A DNA stretch of 45,929 nucleotides from Helicobacter mehlei (GTDB lineage Bacteria; Campylobacterota; Campylobacteria; Campylobacterales; Helicobacteraceae): assembly GCF_003660265.1 (NCBI RefSeq), contig NZ_QXQP01000013.1, forward strand, positions 1 to 45,929, read 5' to 3'. The translations under genes were made by a program, and so were the position numbers. The notes beneath the pieces are model-generated. The model was not told the DNA's origin, searched no databases, and was given only the letters and a program-made list of their open reading frames with translations. This document shows, one piece after another, positions 26,363 through 35,079 of the stretch (position 1 is the first letter of the stretch; every line of letters begins with the position of its first letter).

Positions 26363-27967
26363 ATGTTACAAGCCACACAAGTTAGCATGCGCTATGCCAC
26401 TAAAAAGCTCTTTGAAAATGTCAATCTCAAATTAGACGCACACAAACGCTACGGGCTGATTGGGGCCAATGGTGCAGGCAAGAGCACCTTTTTAAAGATT
26501 TTAGCCGGGGAGATCGAGCCTAGCAGCGGGGAGATTAGCGTGGGTTCTGGGCTTAAAGTAGGGGTTTTAGGCCAAGACCAATACGCCTTTGAAGAGTTTA
26601 GCTTAAAAGACGCGGTACTCATGGGCAATAAAACCCTCTATGACGCGCTCAAAGAAAAAGAAAAACTCTACAGCCAAGCGGATTTGAGCGATGACAAGGT
26701 CAATGCCCGTTTGGCCGAACTAGAGATGATTTGCGTGCAAGAAGACCCACTTTATGAATGCGAGGTGGTGGTAGAGAAAATCTTAGAGGATTTGGGCATT
26801 CCAGCTAGTCGGCATAATGACTTAATGCAAAGTTTGCCTAGTAGCGACAAATTTAAGATTCTGCTCGCTCAAGTGCTCTTCCCCAAGCCTGATATTTTGC
26901 TACTAGATGAACCCACTAACAACCTAGATTTAAACGCGATCGCTTGGCTAGAGGAGAACTTGAAACGCCATGAAGGCACAATGGTCATCATCAGCCACGA
27001 TCGCCACTTTTTAAACGCCGTTTGCACGCATATTTTAGATTTGGATTTTAACACGCTCAGAGAGTTTAGCGGCAATTACGATGATTGGTACATCGCCTCT
27101 ACTTTAATTGCCAAACAAAAAGAAGCCGAACGCAATAAAAAGCTCAAGGAAAAAGAGGAGCTAGAACGCTTTATCGCGCGCTTTTCAGCCAATGCGAGCA
27201 AGGCGCGCCAAGCCACTAGCCGCCAAAAGCAATTAGATAAACTGGATATTCAAAGCATTGAGGTCTCTAGTCGGCGCGATCCTAGCATTGTCTTTAAACC
27301 TCAGCGCACCATTGGCAACGAAGCTTTAGAATGTAGCCAGATTTCTAAGTCTTATGGGGATTTGGTGGTGCTGAAAAATGTCAGCCTAAAAATCGCCCCC
27401 AAAGATAAGATCGCCTTGATTGGGCCTAATGGCGTGGGCAAGAGCACGCTGTGTAAAATCCTAGTAGAGGAGTTGGCTCCAGATAGTGGGAGTGTAAAAT
27501 GGGGCGCGACTGTGCTAAGGGGCTATTTTCCCCAAGATGTGAGCGAGAGCATTCAGGGGGAGGAAAGCCTGTATCAATGGCTTTTTAACTTCAATAAAAA
27601 GATTGAGAGTGGTGAGGTGCGCAACGCTTTAGGGCGCATGCTCTTTAGCGGGGCAGAGCAAGAAAAAAGCATTAATGCGCTGAGTGGGGGGGAGAAACAC
27701 CGCATGGTTTTAAGCAAGCTGATGCTTGAAAAGGGCAATTTTTTAGTGCTGGACGAGCCCACTAACCATCTAGACCTAGAGGCGATCATCGCTTTAGGCG
27801 AGGCGTTGTATAAATTTGAGGGGGCGTTGATTTGTGTCAGCCACGATCGCGAACTCATTAGCGCGTATGCGAATCGCATTATTGAACTTGTGCCTAGCAA
27901 CAAGGGCGCAAAGGTGATCGATTTTAGGGGGAGTTATGAGGAGTATTTGGCGAGCAAGGGGACATAA
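26363..27967 (+). CDS. ABC-F family ATPase (ribosome-associated)
   Basis: A 534-residue soluble protein with two ABC ATPase domains and no membrane segment. Walker A motifs are GANGAGKST (about 36-44) and GPNGVGKST (about 354-362). Signature and Walker B are LPSSDKFKILLAQVLFPKPDILLLDEPTNNLDL in the first domain (a degenerate signature) and LSGGEKHRMVLSKLMLEKGNFLVLDEPTNHLDL in the second. A charged linker (about 245-300) joins them. Known ABC-F proteins act on the ribosomal E site to relieve stalling or confer antibiotic protection. It is a likely core gene at the edge of the accessory region. Confidence 0.92.
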   Translation: MLQATQVSMRYATKKLFENVNLKLDAHKRYGLIGANGAGKSTFLKILAGEIEPSSGEISVGSGLKVGVLGQDQYAFEEFSLKDAVLMGNKTLYDALKEKEKLYSQADLSDDKVNARLAELEMICVQEDPLYECEVVVEKILEDLGIPASRHNDLMQSLPSSDKFKILLAQVLFPKPDILLLDEPTNNLDLNAIAWLEENLKRHEGTMVIISHDRHFLNAVCTHILDLDFNTLREFSGNYDDWYIASTLIAKQKEAERNKKLKEKEELERFIARFSANASKARQATSRQKQLDKLDIQSIEVSSRRDPSIVFKPQRTIGNEALECSQISKSYGDLVVLKNVSLKIAPKDKIALIGPNGVGKSTLCKILVEELAPDSGSVKWGATVLRGYFPQDVSESIQGEESLYQWLFNFNKKIESGEVRNALGRMLFSGAEQEKSINALSGGEKHRMVLSKLMLEKGNFLVLDEPTNHLDLEAIIALGEALYKFEGALICVSHDRELISAYANRIIELVPSNKGAKVIDFRGSYEEYLASKGT

Positions 27968-27988
27968 TTTACAGGTTAGGGGCAAGTT

Positions 27989-28777
27989 ATGTGTAAAGTG
28001 GATTTTATGAGGGCTTTTAGAATGTTTTTAGAAAAGCTTAAGGAACAGATTTGCCAGCCCGATCACCAATGGAAAATCAAGGGGTTTATCGATAGTGAAA
28101 GGCGTTTGTTTTCTCTATCAAATGACACAAAAGTGGTTTCTAAGATTCTCGAGATTCACATGTTTCCCTATATCCTAGAATTTGCTGAAGATTGTGGTTT
28201 TGATGTGGTCTTGCCTAGCCATCAAAACTATTACCCAGATTTATCGTTTGTGTCTAAGGCAAATCCAGCACTAAAATACGCCATTGATTTAAAAACAACC
28301 TACCGCAACGCAAAAAATCCGAATTTATGCAATGGCTTCACTCTAGGTTCGCATGGGGAATATTTTAGAAACAGAGAATCGTGTAAAAATATCCAATTCC
28401 CTTACAAGAGTTACAAAGGGCATTTCTGTCTAGGGATCATTTATGACCGCGTCAAAGTCAATGAATTGGAGCGTTATGGTTTGCAAGATTTGCAGTGTAT
28501 CCCATCAGTGATTAAAAATCTCACATTGTTTTTTGTCGAAAAATATAAAATAGCCAGCGATACAAGTGGGAGTGGGAACACCGCTAATATTGGGAGCATT
28601 AAAGTGATTGCGGATATTTTACACGAAAGGGGAGTTTTTGCAAAATTAGGCGAAGAGATTTTTGACGATTACTGGATGAACTATGGGTATATCAATATTA
28701 CAGACCCTACGGGGATTCAAAAGCCCATCCGCAACCTTGATGCATATCTACGCTACCGAGGCATTAAGCCATGCTAG
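27989..28777 (+). CDS. type II restriction endonuclease, EcoRV-like
   Basis: A 262-residue protein clearly related to R.EcoRV from E. coli. The catalytic triad keeps the same spacing: Asp84 in YYPDLSF, then Asp100 and Lys102 in AIDLKTTY, equivalent to Asp74, Asp90 and Lys92 of EcoRV. The DNA-reading loop GSGNTANIGS is almost identical to EcoRV's GSGNTTNIGS, and SNDTKVVSKILEI matches SDTKVLSTIFEL. The predicted target is therefore GATATC, cut blunt in the middle. ATG 27989 is used; ATG 28007 is also possible. The end overlaps the methyltransferase gene by seven bases. Confidence 0.9.
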   Translation: MCKVDFMRAFRMFLEKLKEQICQPDHQWKIKGFIDSERRLFSLSNDTKVVSKILEIHMFPYILEFAEDCGFDVVLPSHQNYYPDLSFVSKANPALKYAIDLKTTYRNAKNPNLCNGFTLGSHGEYFRNRESCKNIQFPYKSYKGHFCLGIIYDRVKVNELERYGLQDLQCIPSVIKNLTLFFVEKYKIASDTSGSGNTANIGSIKVIADILHERGVFAKLGEEIFDDYWMNYGYINITDPTGIQKPIRNLDAYLRYRGIKPC

Positions 28778-29619
28778 AATCCCAAAAAGTAAGGATTCCT
28801 CCCTTGAAGATTCAAGGGATTAAAACTAAAATTGTCCCCTATATTCAAGAAGTTTTTAAGACTTTAGATGTTGGTGTTTATTATGAACCCTTTATGGGAA
28901 GTGGCGTAGTTGGGCTTAATTTAATGCCCAAAGTGGCGGTTTTTAGTGATAATAACCCCCATATCATTAATTTTTACAATGCAATTAAAGAAGGCACACT
29001 TACTGAGGATTCGGTGCGTGCGTTTTTAATCCAAGAGGGTCAAAAACTAGAACAAGAAGGGCAGGCACATTATTTAAAAATACGGCAGAGATTTAATAAG
29101 AACCAAGACTCTCATGATTTTTTATTTCTTAACCGCAGTTGTTTTAATGGATTGATGCGTTTCAATTCTAGGGGGGATTTCAATGTCCCCTATTGCAAGA
29201 AAGATCGCCGTTTTGCCCCTGCTTACATTACAAAAATCACAAATCAAGTTAAATGGGTCAGTGAGCGTATAGCTCAAAACGACTACACATTTCTCTGCTG
29301 TAATTTTATGCAAATTTTTAAACAGGCACAAAAGGGTGACTTGATTTACTGCGATCCCCCCTACATTGGCAGACATGCTGACTATTTTAGTCTGTGGAGT
29401 CCTAAGTACGAGGAAACACTCTATGACTTGCTTGAACACACACAAGCTAGTTTTTTGCTTTCTACTTGGCATAGCAACACATACAGAACCAATCCATATC
29501 TTCACCGCTATCAAGAACATCAGATAGAGCTATTAGATCATTTCTACCATCTAGGGGGCAAAGAAAAGAATCGTAACGCCATCAAAGAGGCTTTAGTGCA
29601 AGACTTTAAAAACAGTTAA
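28771..29619 (+). CDS. adenine-N6 DNA methyltransferase (D12 class), partner of the EcoRV-like enzyme
   Basis: A Dam-like methyltransferase of 282 residues. It has the SAM-binding YYEPFMGSGVVGLNL (about 37-51), the catalytic DPPY in LIYCDPPYIGRHADYF (about 192-207), and FNSRGDFNVPY, typical of the D12 group that includes M.EcoRV and Dam. It should protect the partner endonuclease's site, predicted GATATC. The start lies inside the end of the restriction gene, so both are on one mRNA. The spread of such pairs by horizontal transfer fits its place between two core genes. Confidence 0.9.
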   Translation: MLESQKVRIPPLKIQGIKTKIVPYIQEVFKTLDVGVYYEPFMGSGVVGLNLMPKVAVFSDNNPHIINFYNAIKEGTLTEDSVRAFLIQEGQKLEQEGQAHYLKIRQRFNKNQDSHDFLFLNRSCFNGLMRFNSRGDFNVPYCKKDRRFAPAYITKITNQVKWVSERIAQNDYTFLCCNFMQIFKQAQKGDLIYCDPPYIGRHADYFSLWSPKYEETLYDLLEHTQASFLLSTWHSNTYRTNPYLHRYQEHQIELLDHFYHLGGKEKNRNAIKEALVQDFKNS

Positions 29620-29707
29620 GCGGGATATTTGCCCAACAAGGAGATGGACACCCCTATTAATCTTTTCTGCCCTCTCTTCTTTGCTTAAGGAAAAAGAGGA
29701 GATTAGC

Positions 29708-30835
29708 ATGGTAAAACTTGCCCCTATGAGCATAACAACTTTTACTCTAATTTTTCTTTTTGTCTTCTTTTGCATGAACTTCTTTAGCTATCTGAGGCTA
29801 AGGAAGTCTGCCTATCCTCTTCTGCGTTTTCTGCCTATTTGTCTGTATGCTTTAAACATTCTCTATCGAATCGTGCAGATGAAAGTTTTTGCCCATTTGG
29901 AGACATTACATACCTTCTTGTATGCCCTAGGCGGGATGAGCATGGCCGCAAGTTTTATTCTCTTCTGCCTGCTATTATTGCACTCCATCGCGCTTAAAAC
30001 ACTGCACCAAAGCACAGATACGCACAGACGCCAAAGCCTTAAAAAACTCTTGGATATAGGTCTACTAGGGGTTTTCTTTACCTCTATGGCAAAGGGCTTT
30101 TACAATTCAACCAATCTTGTGATCACAAGGCGCAGTGTAAAGCTAAAAAATTTAAAAGAAGCGTGCCACCTTGTGATGATCAGCGATGTGCATATAGGGG
30201 CGTATCTTAAAAAAGATTACTTGCAAAAGATTGTCGATCGTATTAACGCGCTTGATCCGGATATCGTCGTGATTGTGGGGGACTTGGCGGATTTGAAGGC
30301 TCAGTTGGTACAAAAGGATTTAACCCCGCTTAAAAGTATCCAATCTAAATATGGCGTGTATTGTGTGCTGGGCAACCATGAATATTACCACGGGGTGGAT
30401 GCGCTTGTTAAAGTGTTTCAAAAGAATCATTTACGCGTATTGCAAAATGAGAGTGTCCAAGTTGCAGGGCTTAATCTAATGGGTGTAAATGACCTGATAG
30501 GGTATCGCTTTAAGCGTTTTGAACCCGATTTTAAGACTATCTTTACCCAAGCCAACCCCAATCTGCCCAGTGTTTTACTCTCCCACCAACCCAAATCCTT
30601 AACACATTTAGAACAAAAACCCGACTTGATTTTGTGCGGGCACACCCATGCTGGGCAAATATTCCCCTTTAGCCTCTTGGTGTGGCTGGATCAAAAATAC
30701 ATCTATGGGCATTATCATTTAAAAGACTGCCAAATGATTGTGAGTAGCGGTTGTGGCTTTTGGGGACCCCCTGTGCGCATCTTCACCAAGAGCGAAATCG
30801 TATCCATCCACTTAGAGCCTGAAAATCAAGCCTAA
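29708..30835 (+). CDS. membrane-bound metallophosphoesterase
   Basis: A 375-residue protein with four hydrophobic helices in the first 140 residues, then a calcineurin-like phosphoesterase domain. Metal-binding motifs are ISDVHIGAY, GDLAD, GNHEYYHG and CGHTHAGQIFP. Relatives such as YkuE act on lipid-linked phosphates or UDP-sugars. The substrate here is unknown. A TTG at 29681 would add nine residues, but AGAGGAGA at 29695-29702 points to ATG 29708. A perfect 7-bp stem (TCAAGCC / GGCTTGA, 30826-30843) overlaps the stop and may help end transcription. Confidence 0.88.
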   Translation: MVKLAPMSITTFTLIFLFVFFCMNFFSYLRLRKSAYPLLRFLPICLYALNILYRIVQMKVFAHLETLHTFLYALGGMSMAASFILFCLLLLHSIALKTLHQSTDTHRRQSLKKLLDIGLLGVFFTSMAKGFYNSTNLVITRRSVKLKNLKEACHLVMISDVHIGAYLKKDYLQKIVDRINALDPDIVVIVGDLADLKAQLVQKDLTPLKSIQSKYGVYCVLGNHEYYHGVDALVKVFQKNHLRVLQNESVQVAGLNLMGVNDLIGYRFKRFEPDFKTIFTQANPNLPSVLLSHQPKSLTHLEQKPDLILCGHTHAGQIFPFSLLVWLDQKYIYGHYHLKDCQMIVSSGCGFWGPPVRIFTKSEIVSIHLEPENQA

Positions 30836-30843
30836 AGGCTTGA
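30826..30843 (+). terminator. stem-loop over the metallophosphoesterase stop codon
   Basis: TCAAGCC, a four-base loop TAAA, and GGCTTGA form a perfect stem. No T-run follows, so its strength as an intrinsic terminator is doubtful. Confidence 0.35.
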
Positions 30844-30920
30844 CATATAAGCCAAAAAGGATTAGCATTGCATTGTTTTTTTATTATCACTTTATTCTAG
30901 TTTTTAAGGGGTTTTTTGGT

Positions 30921-31845
30921 ATGGTAGTAGCACAGCACAGCACAGCACAGCACAGCACAGCACAGCTTTAAGTGTTCTCTTTTAAGAGCAACGGCTTTAG
31001 GTCTTTTTTCTCTTGTTTCTTTAAGCGCAGAAAAAAACGGTGCATTCATCGAGGGCGGGTTCCAGTATTCTAATTTTGAGCGTTCTAATAAGACGAGTGG
31101 TGCTAACGCATTGCCATTTTTTAATGGTTATACGAGCGTGGCTGCTGGTAGCTCGGGCAAGTTTAATGGCAACCTCTTTGGGGCAGATATCCAGTTTGGT
31201 TACAAGCAATTCTTTGGGCAGAAAAAACACTGGGGTTTGCGTTATTATGGGTTTTTCAGCGGACAGGGTGGGAATTATCCTTATGAATATCAAGTTTTTG
31301 ATGACACGACCATGACATTCTTAACCAAGAAAAGTAGCCAGCCCTCGGCTAATCTCTTTTATGGCGTGGGGATCGATGCGCTCTATAACTTCTATGAAAA
31401 AAATAACCAAACTTACGGGTTCTTTGTGGGTGTGATGATTGGGGGGAGTAGCTGGCTAGAGGGCGGAGGTAAGGCTAATGGGCAATGCCGTTATGCAAAT
31501 CCTAATCCCAATAGCAATAGCACCGCTTGCATCAGCATGAATGACTATTATGCAGACTTTGCAAGCTTGATAGACAAGAATAAAGAGATTAGTAAGCTTT
31601 TGCAAGCCAGTGTCTCGCCTACTTTCGTGCAATTCATCTTTAACATCGGGTTTAGGGCTAATTTGACTAAACATCAGGGCTTTGAAGTGGGTATCCGCAT
31701 CCCCACCATTGATGACCCTTACTTCAAAATGAAGACATTGCAACAGATGCAACAGATATATGGCAATGTTGCCAAAGGGGCACAAGGCACGATGGTTTTC
31801 AGACGCAATATCGCTGTCTTTGCCAACTATGTTTATAACTTCTAG
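30921..31845 (+). pseudogene. outer membrane protein, phase OFF (CACAG repeat frame break)
   Basis: A Hop/Hor-type outer membrane protein. ATG 30921 (AAGGGG in front) runs through seven CACAG repeats and meets TAA at 30969. The signal peptide and mature protein lie in another frame (LLRATALGLFSLVSLSA, then the barrel domain to FANYVYNF at 31845). Eight or five repeats would join start and barrel into one protein of about 308 residues (with eight). No other start codon exists in the barrel frame before a TAG at 30928. The barrel part is related to the second outer membrane protein at 42574 (shared YKQFFG-KHWG-RYYG, FYGVGIDALYNF, GGSSW). It is best read as a contingency gene switched off here, not a dead gene. 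Confidence 0.85.
30931..30965 (+). repeat. (CACAG)7 simple sequence repeat
   Basis: Seven perfect tandem copies of the pentamer CACAG, directly after the start codon of the outer membrane protein. Because five is not a multiple of three, each gain or loss shifts the frame. In frame it would encode an AQHST-type N-terminal extension ahead of the signal peptide. Confidence 0.95.
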
Positions 31846-31848
31846 ACT

Positions 31849-34443
31849 CTAGCCCTTTAAATCCCCCCAGTTAGTGGCTAAGTTGGCATGGCAACTTAGA
31901 GGCACGCTTAGGGGGTAGATATTTTCCATTAGCTCTTTTAAATCTCGGGCGATCTGGGGGGCTTGCTCTTGGGGTACTTCTAAGATGATCTCATCATGCA
32001 CTTGCACGAGCATTTTAATTTGGGGGTGTTGCTTGGTATATTCTTGGATTTTGAGCATGGCAAGCTTGACTAGATCGCTGGCACTGCCTTGAAAAAGGGT
32101 ATTAACCCCCTCACGCAAATAATCCGCCCTCAGCTTGGGGCTGGCATGGCTAAAATCAAAATGCCGTTTGTGCCCTAAAAGGGTGGTGATCTCCCCCTCT
32201 TGTTCGATGCGGGCTTTGAGTTGCTCTAGGAAATCTTGGATCGTGGGGAAGGTGTTAAAATAGTGTTGGGTGTATTCTTTGGCTTGTTCTAGGCTGATTT
32301 TGAGCGATTGGCTCAAACGTTTAGGCCCCATGCCATAAATCAAGGCAAAATTAATGCTCTTGGCAATGGCGCGTTTTTCTAAAGCTTGATCGCCAAAGAG
32401 GGCTTGGGCGGTGTTTAAATGGATGTCTTGATCTTGTTTAAAGGCTGTAATCAAGTGGGCATCTTGGCTAAAATGGGCTAAAAGACGCAATTCAATTTGG
32501 GAGTAATCAATGCCTAGTAACAACATGTGAGGGCTGGCGATAAAACCTTGCGCGATCTTCTTGCCTAGAGGTGTGCGGATGGGGATATTTTGTAAATTGG
32601 GGTGGGCGGAGCTAAGCCTTGAGGAGGCGGTGGTGTTTTGGTAAAAGGTGGTGTGGATTTTGCCCGCTGTGTACTGATCTAAAATGGGCTGCAGGTAGGT
32701 GGATTGGAGCTTGAAAATCTCGCGGTATTCTAGGAGTTTGCCTAAAAGAGTATGGACATCGATTCCTTGCACGCTTTGGGGGGCATTTTCTTGCAAGGTT
32801 TTTAAACTCATCTCATCGGTAGAAAAACCCGTTTTGTTTTTCTTGATCCCCTTAGTGGGTAGGGCTAATTGTTCGTATAGCAATTGCGCCCATTGTTTGC
32901 TAGAATTGATATTAATAGCCCCCACCATCTCTTGGATACTCTTTTGCAAGTCCTCTAAATCTCTCACAAACTGGGTATAGAGGGCTTGGAAATATTCTCG
33001 ATCAATGCTAAAGCCATGCCCTTCCATCTCAAAAAGAGTTTCTAAAAGCGGGTATTCCAGATCGTGAGCGATTTGCCACAGATCAGGGCTTAGGGTGTTT
33101 TGGTAATGGCTGTAGGCTTGCGCGATAAGACGGGTATTATCTAGTGCCAAACCAGCAAGGGTATTGAGATTGATCTCTTTTATGGCGTGCAAGGGGTGGG
33201 CTTGGCTTTTAAAAACTTGGGCTAATGCGCTAATGGTGGGTTCTAGGCTAGAGTGTACCAGCCATGCTAAAAGGGCAATGTCATCATAGTGCTTGGGTAG
33301 GGGGATTTTTGTAGCCCTAAAGGCATTAAAAACATCTTTGAGTTGGTAGCCAATGATGTGGCGTTGGTAGAGGGCGTGCAAAAAAGGTGTAAAGTCTTGG
33401 CGTATATCCACAAAAATAAAGGCTTGTGTATCGGGTTTTCCAGTAATTGCTAAAATGCCAAGACCTAGCACCTCATTAGATGTTTTGACTAGCTGGATAG
33501 CACACCGATCAAAAGGGGTTAGCCACTCTGTGGCTTGCTTGGGGGTGCAAATGGCAAGCTTGGGGGTGGGGGGCGTGCTCTCAAAAAGTGTGGTGGGTGT
33601 GATCTGCTTGAGCAGGGCAAACATTTCGTATTTTTTGAGCTCATGGCTAATGCGCAAAAGGGGGTTTTGTGTGGGGAAGAGGGCTGGGGGGGTGCTTGTA
33701 AAAAGATTAGTCTGTAAGGTGGCTAGTTGCCTGCTTAAAAAAGCTTGATTTTTATCTCTAATGAGGGCATCTAAGAGTTTGGGGGGTAGCATGCTGGCAA
33801 GCTTGGGGGAATTGATTGGATCATAGAGATTTTCTAAGTTTTCAAAGGCATTTAATAATTTGATCGCATAGGCAGGCCCGATTCCCTCCACGCCCTTATA
33901 CCCATCGCTACTATCACCCACCAAACCTTGATAATCCCTAAATTGGTGGGGGGGTATTTTGTATTTTTCAAGGCAAAATGCCACGCCCCGATCGGTGTTG
34001 CCCGCAAAGTCATGCACGCACACAGAGGGGCTAACCAGCTGGTAAAAATCCTTATCATTGCTTAAAATGCGCACTTGGTAACCCTGTTGGCTAAAAAGTG
34101 TGCTAAGACTGGCAATCACATCATCGCTTTCATAACCCTCCACACTCAAAGCGCATAAATCCATTTGCTTGATCCAATCAAAAATAATGGGGAGTTGTTC
34201 CTCTAGATGGGGGGGGCTTAGGCGTTTGGCTTTATAATCCGGATAAAGGGTTTTGCGCTGGCTTTTAGGGCTCTCTAGAGCAAAGATCAGAGCATTAGCT
34301 TTGAATTTATAGACCTTCTGGATCACATGGGCAAAGGCACTCAGCCATGCGGTGTTAAAGCCTGCTGAAGTGTGCCAATCTCTAAAGGGGTAGTAGAATT
34401 TAAAAAGGAGGTTGAAGGTATCCACCAAATGGATGGTTTTCAT
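31849..34443 (-). CDS. polA: DNA polymerase I
   Basis: An 864-residue repair and Okazaki-fragment polymerase. Residues 1-290 form the 5' nuclease (LVDTFNLLFKFYYPFRD, GYESDDVIASL, DFYQLVSP, GDSSDGYKGVEGIGPAYA). The middle 290-470 region has the place of the 3'-5' exonuclease, but its DxE and later acidic motifs cannot be found. The polymerase follows, with DYSQIELRLLAHFSQDAH, KSINFALIYGMGPKRL and VQVHDEIILEVP. H. pylori Pol I is known to lack proofreading, and this copy appears the same. The start overlaps the thyX stop in an ATGA. Confidence 0.95.
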   Translation of the reverse strand: MKTIHLVDTFNLLFKFYYPFRDWHTSAGFNTAWLSAFAHVIQKVYKFKANALIFALESPKSQRKTLYPDYKAKRLSPPHLEEQLPIIFDWIKQMDLCALSVEGYESDDVIASLSTLFSQQGYQVRILSNDKDFYQLVSPSVCVHDFAGNTDRGVAFCLEKYKIPPHQFRDYQGLVGDSSDGYKGVEGIGPAYAIKLLNAFENLENLYDPINSPKLASMLPPKLLDALIRDKNQAFLSRQLATLQTNLFTSTPPALFPTQNPLLRISHELKKYEMFALLKQITPTTLFESTPPTPKLAICTPKQATEWLTPFDRCAIQLVKTSNEVLGLGILAITGKPDTQAFIFVDIRQDFTPFLHALYQRHIIGYQLKDVFNAFRATKIPLPKHYDDIALLAWLVHSSLEPTISALAQVFKSQAHPLHAIKEINLNTLAGLALDNTRLIAQAYSHYQNTLSPDLWQIAHDLEYPLLETLFEMEGHGFSIDREYFQALYTQFVRDLEDLQKSIQEMVGAININSSKQWAQLLYEQLALPTKGIKKNKTGFSTDEMSLKTLQENAPQSVQGIDVHTLLGKLLEYREIFKLQSTYLQPILDQYTAGKIHTTFYQNTTASSRLSSAHPNLQNIPIRTPLGKKIAQGFIASPHMLLLGIDYSQIELRLLAHFSQDAHLITAFKQDQDIHLNTAQALFGDQALEKRAIAKSINFALIYGMGPKRLSQSLKISLEQAKEYTQHYFNTFPTIQDFLEQLKARIEQEGEITTLLGHKRHFDFSHASPKLRADYLREGVNTLFQGSASDLVKLAMLKIQEYTKQHPQIKMLVQVHDEIILEVPQEQAPQIARDLKELMENIYPLSVPLSCHANLATNWGDLKG

Positions 34444-35078
34444 GCTTGTTGGGCTACTTTGTGGATACAATCCTCAAAGAGGTATTGGTGCTCGCTGGGC
34501 AAGGCTTCATAAAGCTTGAGGGCTAAAAGGCGGATTTCCCAAAGGGCTTTGTTGTGCGTGCGTAAGCTCAAAAAGTTTTGCAAACTGCGGGCATTGATGC
34601 TAAAGGCTAGACTGGTTTTATAACTCTCAGGCATGGCAAACTTAGCATAATCATTTTTCACATGCCCCACAATCAAGAGCCGTAAATTTTCTAGGGCTTG
34701 CACGCTAGCATGATCGACAGCCTCCACTCCCGTAAAGACCAAAAACTCTTGGGCGCGCTGGAGATTTGGCTCTTCAAGGGGTAAAAAGCTCTCTTGGGCT
34801 TGGAGCTCTTTGAGGGTGTAACGGCTGGATTTGACTGAAAAGCTAGCCATGCGGTGGCGGGCTAACTCTTGCAAACAAGCGCGGCTAATGCCTTGAATAT
34901 CAAAATTATAAAAGAGATGTTCTAGGGTGGAGTTATGGCGGTATTTGTTGGCAACGCGATCGATGAGTTCTAAATCTTTACGCCCGCCTCCATCGCTATT
35001 GGCAAAACTCTGGTAACAAGTGCGGATCGCTTCGTAGCAACAAGACAAGGGAGTGGCATGCTTTAAAATCACTAACAT
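34440..35078 (-). CDS. thyX: flavin-dependent thymidylate synthase
   Basis: ThyX makes dTMP from dUMP with FAD and methylene-tetrahydrofolate. The defining motif ARHRMASFSVKSSRYT (RHRxxSxxxxSxR type) lies near residues 72-87. NSTLEHLFYNFDI supplies flavin-binding residues, and SLRTHNKALWEIRLLALKL is the typical C-terminal part. At 212 residues it has the normal epsilonproteobacterial length. It is one base from the periplasmic-protein gene in front and overlaps polA behind, so the three probably share an mRNA. Confidence 0.95.
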   Translation of the reverse strand: MLVILKHATPLSCCYEAIRTCYQSFANSDGGGRKDLELIDRVANKYRHNSTLEHLFYNFDIQGISRACLQELARHRMASFSVKSSRYTLKELQAQESFLPLEEPNLQRAQEFLVFTGVEAVDHASVQALENLRLLIVGHVKNDYAKFAMPESYKTSLAFSINARSLQNFLSLRTHNKALWEIRLLALKLYEALPSEHQYLFEDCIHKVAQQA

Positions 35079-35079
35079 A

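Noticed and set aside
31040-31315. Separate small gene inside the outer membrane protein region
   Set aside because: It is a shadow frame of the barrel coding sequence, with no ribosome binding site of its own.
33670-34216. Several runs of seven or eight G in polA
   Set aside because: They are normal Pro codon runs on the coding strand (for example SPPHLEEQ), the gene is intact, and switching of polA is unlikely.
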